DNA of 8,715 nucleotides from Chlamydiales bacterium (lineage in GTDB: Bacteria; Chlamydiota; Chlamydiia; Chlamydiales; JAACFD01), in NCBI GenBank assembly GCA_009937555.1, contig JAACFD010000074.1, positions 1-8,715 on the forward strand, given 5' to 3'. The notes beneath the pieces are model-generated. The model was not told the origin of the DNA. It saw only the letters and a program-made list of their open reading frames with translations, and made no database searches. Of this stretch, positions 5,439-8,715 are shown in pieces. The translations under genes and the position numbers were made by a program. Within the stretch, counting starts at the first letter, position 1. Each line of letters starts with the position of its first letter.

Positions 5439-5467
5439 AAAAATAGCCCTGACAGGAGGGCTATTTT
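5439..5467 (-). terminator. Intrinsic terminator of the ribH-like gene
   Basis: AAAATAGCCCT (5440-5450) and AGGGCTATTTT (5457-5467) form an 11-bp perfect stem around a 6-nt loop. On the minus strand the stem ends in ATTTTTCT. It starts 29 nt after the ribH-like stop codon and isolates that gene from the PPR promoter. No gene reads into it from the plus strand. Confidence 0.85.
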
Positions 5468-5495
5468 GTGAGCTAAGTCTGTTTATTGAAAAGGG

Positions 5496-6035
5496 CTAGA
5501 GACGCTCAGCCTGGGAGCTCGCAAATTGTTCAGTATTTTCTCCTGAAAATCCTGAATGACTGGGCTCGATATCTTTAATTTGTTGCACTAAGTTGGCCAT
5601 TTCAATAGCCTGCATCGCGGCTTCACTACCCTTATTTCCTTGCTGAAGACCAGAATGTTCAATAGCCTGTTGCGAGCTTTGAACACTTAATAGACCATTA
5701 ATAATAGGAAGTTCACTATCAAAAGAAGCCTTGGTAAGGCTTTGGTGAAAGCTTTGACAAAGCTGAGAACTATCTGTTTGTTCATCTAATAACAAGCAGC
5801 CAAGGCAAATAATAGCATCATAGCGTTTTGATTTAGCCAATACCTTTGCTAGTAGTGGCATATCTGCATTAGTAGGAGCGTAGGCAATATCTAGGTTTTC
5901 ATCTAGAGCTTCGTGTTTACGAAGGGTACGTACCGCACCTTCTAAAAGTTTAGAAGAGATACGTTCATTATGTTGAGAAACCACAACAGCAAATTTTAGA
6001 GATGCAGCGTTGAGTGTTGCTTGGATCTTCATCAT
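5496..6035 (-). CDS. Lumazine synthase (RibH) fold protein with degenerate active site
   Basis: RibH normally makes 6,7-dimethyl-8-ribityllumazine, the riboflavin precursor, in 5-mers or 60-mer cages. This 179-residue protein aligns almost without gaps with the family: VVVSQHNERISSKLLEGAV (17-35), DAIICLGCLLLDEQ (73-86), PIINGLLSVQSSQQAIEHSG (110-129) and GNKGSEAAMQAIEMANL (133-149). By family numbering, as I recall it for B. subtilis, key residues are changed. F22 is H, the GAFE substrate loop (55-58) is TNAD, R83-G84 is LD, catalytic H88 is D, and R127 is H. N23 and K135 remain. Catalysis is therefore unlikely; a structural or other role is inferred. An extra C-terminal tail of about 25 residues (IEPSHSGFSGENTEQ...) is unusual. 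ATG 6035 has AGGAG 6 nt upstream; a second ATG follows at once. The gene sits between two terminators, and I see no convincing promoter. Confidence 0.82.
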   Translation of the reverse strand: MMKIQATLNAASLKFAVVVSQHNERISSKLLEGAVRTLRKHEALDENLDIAYAPTNADMPLLAKVLAKSKRYDAIICLGCLLLDEQTDSSQLCQSFHQSLTKASFDSELPIINGLLSVQSSQQAIEHSGLQQGNKGSEAAMQAIEMANLVQQIKDIEPSHSGFSGENTEQFASSQAERL

Positions 6036-6054
6036 GCTTAACTCCTAGTGTTAT

Positions 6055-6093
6055 AAAAAGCTAAAGAATTTAGGTATGCCTACTTAGCTTTTT
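6055..6093 (-). terminator. Terminator after the HEAT-repeat lipoprotein gene
   Basis: AAAAAGCTAA (6055-6064) pairs with TTAGCTTTTT (6084-6093), with an inner TAGG/CCTA stem (6071-6074, 6079-6082). On the minus strand the stem ends in GCTTTTTAT, 23 nt after the HEAT gene stop. Its A and T arms make it potentially bidirectional, with eight T on the plus strand. Read-through may be what expresses the ribH-like gene, whose start is only 19 nt beyond. Confidence 0.65.
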
Positions 6094-6116
6094 TTTGTCA
6101 GTAAAACAATCAGAAA

Positions 6117-7850
6117 TTAGTTTAGCAGATGTAAAAGCAAGCCAGCTAATATAGGGCGGTTTTCGACAGCTCCTTCACTTAAGCCATCAAGTAAAAGATC
6201 TAGAGCTAAGTCAGAATAAGTACTCGAAATAGCAAAGTAGGCATCAATAAGAAACTGAGATTTTTGTTCTGGAGAAAGTTGAAAAGGATAGTTTTGCCTT
6301 TCATCCCAGTCAGGTAGATCTTTGAGTCTCATAATAGGGTGCTTTTGGTTATCCCTTACCCACTGAACAACATGATCTAGCTCTTCTTTATTAGCTGTTT
6401 TTTGAAATAAAGCTAAGTGACAGTAAATTCTTAATAGGGGAGCTCCAGGTGTATTGGTATGCTTTTGAAGTATCTCAAGAGCTTTAGGAGAAGAGTCTGC
6501 TTGAAGAAGTCCTACAATATGAGGGATCCACTCGCTTTTCTGTTTAGTTAAGAGTTTATCGCAAAGCCAAAAAAAAGCAGAACTTGGCAGTTTTTGAGCT
6601 TTATAAAAAAGCTCTAATTTATGCTGGAGGCTTTGCTGAATAAGCCACTGGCTATGGGCTTTATCTACCCGACCGATAGACTGCAGCCGCCACTCTTTAA
6701 GCGTTTCTCCTGGTGAAAGATACGCTTTCAAGGCTTGTTCATCGCTCGGTAAAAGCAGGAGTTCTAGTAGTGCTGAAAGGCAGTCAGGATCCTTTAGCTC
6801 TAAAAGAGCTATTGCAGCATTGTAGCGAATAGTGGGGTCATTATGGTAGGTCATTTGTTTGAGAAATTTTTTACTCTCTCTTTCATCACTTAACAAATGG
6901 TAAGCAAATAAATTTCCTTTTTTAGCATGCTGCAGAAGCTCTTGCCGAGGTTCATATTCTTTAAGGTTTACAAGAGCGTTTAAGGCAGCAAGCTGTACTG
7001 ATCGGTGAGGCTTTTTAGCTAAGCTGAAAAGAGGAGCCGTTGCATGATCTGGTGAAATTTTACCCAAAGCATAAGCAGATGCCTCTTGTGTTAGGGGAGA
7101 GGGGTGTTTAGAAAGAGTTAGTAGCTCATCATAAAAACTTAGTTCCTTCATATCGGCAATAGCTTTAATAGCCTCTGAACGATTCTTCTCATCACTATGG
7201 TTTAGTAGCTGAAGAGTGAACTTTTTAGCGCGGGGAGTCTTTAGTAAAATAAATGCTTTAGCAAAAAGAAAGTGCAACTCTTGGGGAGATTTATAAAATA
7301 AAGCTTCCAGTTGTTGAAAAGCTGTAGGGTCTTGGTTAGCAGCAAGGCGGTAAGCTGCCTCTATACGTAAAAAGGGATAGGGAGAACCTAACAGCTCTTT
7401 AATCACTAAATGTTTACTATCCTCTTGCAGGTGGTCTAGATAATTTAAAACAGCTAGCTGCAACCTTGGGTCTAAATGGGGGATGCGCCCAGTCATTTCA
7501 TGTATAGTCTGCGGATCTAAAGATAAAAAAGCTCCATAAAAACCTTGGGCATTATCATGAAAATTTCTGGATAGCATTTTAGAAACAAGAATTTTTTGGC
7601 ATAGTTTAGTAAGTAGCTGTTTCTTTTCTGTAAATAACAGTTCCTCTGACGAGCGCACATAGCGTAAAATGTCATCTACTTTTCCCTGTTGGATAAGTAA
7701 TGACTTTGAGGCTGTGTTAAAGTCTCTATCCTGTTTTTTAGCGCTGAAGGGGTGAAGGTGCTGGCGAATTTCTGGGCTTTCATCTGTGGATATATTTTTT
7801 TGGCAAGCGCTAAAGGCTAGTGAGGCTACAAGTATAGCTATACGGACCAT
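6117..7850 (-). CDS. HEAT-repeat protein, probable lipoprotein
   Basis: This 577-residue protein begins with MVRIAILVASLAFSAC, a short hydrophobic signal ending in a relaxed lipobox (FSAC, lipid-modified C16 predicted). It is therefore probably exported and anchored in a membrane. The rest is mostly paired helices. HEAT-like units of about 30 residues are clearest at 129-155, 159-187, 222-246, 252-278 (EASAYALGKI), 283-308 (LAALNALVNL) and 339-366 (YNAAIALLELKD). Such solenoids bind proteins. The C-terminal third is helical but less regular. The start overlaps the 3' end of maf by 13 nt, with AAGGGA about 11 nt before the ATG, so translation is probably coupled. I associate a maf-HEAT protein order with Chlamydiota from memory, without proof here. 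No enzymatic motif is visible, and the exact function is unknown. Confidence 0.8.
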   Translation of the reverse strand: MVRIAILVASLAFSACQKNISTDESPEIRQHLHPFSAKKQDRDFNTASKSLLIQQGKVDDILRYVRSSEELLFTEKKQLLTKLCQKILVSKMLSRNFHDNAQGFYGAFLSLDPQTIHEMTGRIPHLDPRLQLAVLNYLDHLQEDSKHLVIKELLGSPYPFLRIEAAYRLAANQDPTAFQQLEALFYKSPQELHFLFAKAFILLKTPRAKKFTLQLLNHSDEKNRSEAIKAIADMKELSFYDELLTLSKHPSPLTQEASAYALGKISPDHATAPLFSLAKKPHRSVQLAALNALVNLKEYEPRQELLQHAKKGNLFAYHLLSDERESKKFLKQMTYHNDPTIRYNAAIALLELKDPDCLSALLELLLLPSDEQALKAYLSPGETLKEWRLQSIGRVDKAHSQWLIQQSLQHKLELFYKAQKLPSSAFFWLCDKLLTKQKSEWIPHIVGLLQADSSPKALEILQKHTNTPGAPLLRIYCHLALFQKTANKEELDHVVQWVRDNQKHPIMRLKDLPDWDERQNYPFQLSPEQKSQFLIDAYFAISSTYSDLALDLLLDGLSEGAVENRPILAGLLLHLLN

Positions 7851-8422
7851 AACGAAAGCTTTCCCTTGTTTAATGCTTTTTCTAAAGCTGCTAAAGGTAG
7901 CCCCATAACGTTATAAAAACAGCCATCAATTTTTTTGACTATCATAGCACCAGGAAGTTGTATCATGTATGCTCCGGCTTTATCGAGACAGTTAAAAGTA
8001 TTGGTGTAATACTCAATTTGTTTAGAGCTTAATGAATGAAACTGAACACGGCTTTTTTCACAGTAGGTGTAAAATGATTTTCCATTAAAGCAAGTTATCG
8101 CAGAATACACATGATGCCATTTACCTGATAGAGTAGTCAAAAAGTCAATGGCTTGCTTATTATCTAGAGGCTTAGGGAATACCCGACCTCGATAATAAAC
8201 TGTGGTATCAGAAGTGATAAAAAAGCCTTTTGGGAATATCTTTTTTAAAGACTTTGCTTTTCCAAGAGCAATTTCTTTAACATATTTTTCAGGGCAGCCC
8301 TTGAACACCACAGACTCTTCATCAAAGTCTGGAGAGTGACACTTAAATGGAAGTTTAAAGCTGCTGAGAATTTCTTTTCGTCTTGGTGAAGATGAGCCAA
8401 GAATTAGGGAATGAGTAGTCAT
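7838..8422 (-). CDS. maf: Maf-family nucleoside triphosphate pyrophosphatase
   Basis: Maf proteins hydrolyse non-canonical or pyrimidine nucleoside triphosphates to monophosphates plus pyrophosphate in the cytosol; some affect septum formation. The 194-residue length is typical. Motifs in order: LILGSSSPRRKEIL (6-19, phosphate-binding), DFDEES (32-37), ITSDTTVYY (69-77, catalytic D72), KPLDNKQA (84-91), LSGKWHHVYSAI (98-109), DKAGAYMIQ (around 147) and IDGCFYNVMGLPL (near 165-177). All expected catalytic groups look intact. Whether it prefers dTTP/UTP (YhdE type) or m7GTP (YceF type) cannot be settled by eye. It starts 13 nt after the preceding gene and overlaps the HEAT lipoprotein gene by 13 nt, so the three probably form one operon. 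No clear ribosome binding site precedes ATG 8422, which suggests coupled translation. Confidence 0.93.
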   Translation of the reverse strand: MTTHSLILGSSSPRRKEILSSFKLPFKCHSPDFDEESVVFKGCPEKYVKEIALGKAKSLKKIFPKGFFITSDTTVYYRGRVFPKPLDNKQAIDFLTTLSGKWHHVYSAITCFNGKSFYTYCEKSRVQFHSLSSKQIEYYTNTFNCLDKAGAYMIQLPGAMIVKKIDGCFYNVMGLPLAALEKALNKGKLSLWSV

Positions 8423-8435
8423 AGTAGTCTAGTTT

Positions 8436-8715
8436 TTAAGAAATGAAAATTTGAGAGAATAAACAAAGTTGTAAAGGACGGACCTTTGATTGAGGTAAAT
8501 AACTGTGAAGCTTCTTAAAAAAGAAGCCCTCAGCTTTTTTTACTTCATCTACAGAAGGCTCAGGAGAGCTTAAAAAAAGGCCTAGGTAGGCTTTTTTTTC
8601 ATAGTGAATAAGTTGAAGTTCATCTTCACTATTTTTTTTAAAAGTGCTAACTGATTTCCACTCAGCACTTTCAGAGAGTTGCATCTGGATATCTTTACTT
8701 AGATATATGCCCATA
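8436..8715 (-). CDS. Unrecognised protein, C-terminal part (cut by window end)
   Basis: An open frame enters from the right edge and stops at 8436-8438, giving at least 92 codons. A Met codon lies at 8712-8714, but only one base precedes it, so the true start cannot be judged and is probably outside the window. The visible part is hydrophilic with alternating strand and helix character: SAEWKSVSTFKKN, then YLGLFLSSPEP, then a helix VDEVKKAEGFFFKKLHSYL, ending LQLCLFSQIFIS. No signal peptide, membrane helix or known motif is seen. It precedes maf by 13 nt, so it is probably the upstream member of the maf-HEAT operon. I do not recognise the family. Confidence 0.65.
   Translation of the reverse strand, partial: MGIYLSKDIQMQLSESAEWKSVSTFKKNSEDELQLIHYEKKAYLGLFLSSPEPSVDEVKKAEGFFFKKLHSYLPQSKVRPLQLCLFSQIFIS

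Noticed and set aside
5496..6035. Calling this a functional ribH
   Set aside because: The fold motifs match, but catalytic and substrate-binding positions (F22, GAFE, RG, H88, R127) are all replaced, so I withheld the gene symbol.
6050..6055. TATAAC as a -10 box for the ribH-like gene
   Set aside because: The start of transcription would fall in or after the Shine-Dalgarno, leaving none in the mRNA, and it overlaps the U-tract of the upstream terminator.
6076..6105. CTGACA with a -10 near CATACC as a ribH-like promoter
   Set aside because: The -35 is good, but the -10 matches only three of six bases and would lie inside the terminator stem-loop.
1..8715. CRISPR array, tRNA or rRNA genes, insertion sequence, prophage, toxin-antitoxin pair
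   Set aside because: No regularly spaced direct repeats, cloverleaf, transposase, integrase or toxin-like small gene pair is apparent; coding density leaves little room.

Overview
This is an AT-rich, gene-dense bacterial chromosomal window with nine intact or nearly intact genes and two genes cut by the window edges. All lie on the minus strand except rlmH. I see no tRNA, rRNA, CRISPR array, insertion sequence or phage gene. The mix of core housekeeping genes (acpS, rlmH, maf, a YacL-like PIN-TRAM membrane protein), a HEAT-repeat lipoprotein directly after maf, and a large eukaryote-like repeat protein suggests an intracellular bacterium. An environmental member of the Chlamydiota is my best guess. 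That is an inference from gene content, not from a marker gene.

Layout from right to left, in the direction of minus-strand transcription. (1) 8715-6117: the end of an unrecognised gene, then maf, then a HEAT-repeat lipoprotein. Gaps are 13 nt or an overlap, and the unit closes with a hairpin terminator at 6055-6093. (2) 6035-5496: a protein with the lumazine synthase (RibH) fold in which almost every known active-site position has changed, followed by a clear terminator at 5439-5467. (3) 5314-3215: a 699-residue protein with a disordered Tyr/Asn/Ser/Pro-rich N-terminus, nine tandem 35-residue pentatricopeptide (PPR) repeats and a degenerate Smr-like C-terminal domain. It has its own promoter with a perfect -10 box. 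(4) 2755-3177, plus strand: rlmH, convergent with the PPR gene, with a long hairpin across its stop codon. (5) 2597-546: a probable operon of PIN-TRAM membrane protein, acpS and a GFA-family zinc protein, divergent from rlmH. (6) 411-1: the 5' part of an unrecognised gene with a strong ribosome binding site, a candidate promoter and a hairpin in its leader.

The ordinary part covers acyl carrier protein activation (AcpS), ribosome maturation (RlmH), nucleotide-pool or septum functions (Maf) and a membrane PIN-TRAM protein. The unusual part is the adjacent pair at 3215-6035. The PPR-Smr-like architecture is best known from plant organelle RNA-binding proteins and is rare in bacteria. The RibH-like protein appears to keep the cage-forming fold while losing catalysis. 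They have separate transcription signals, so I do not claim they act together.
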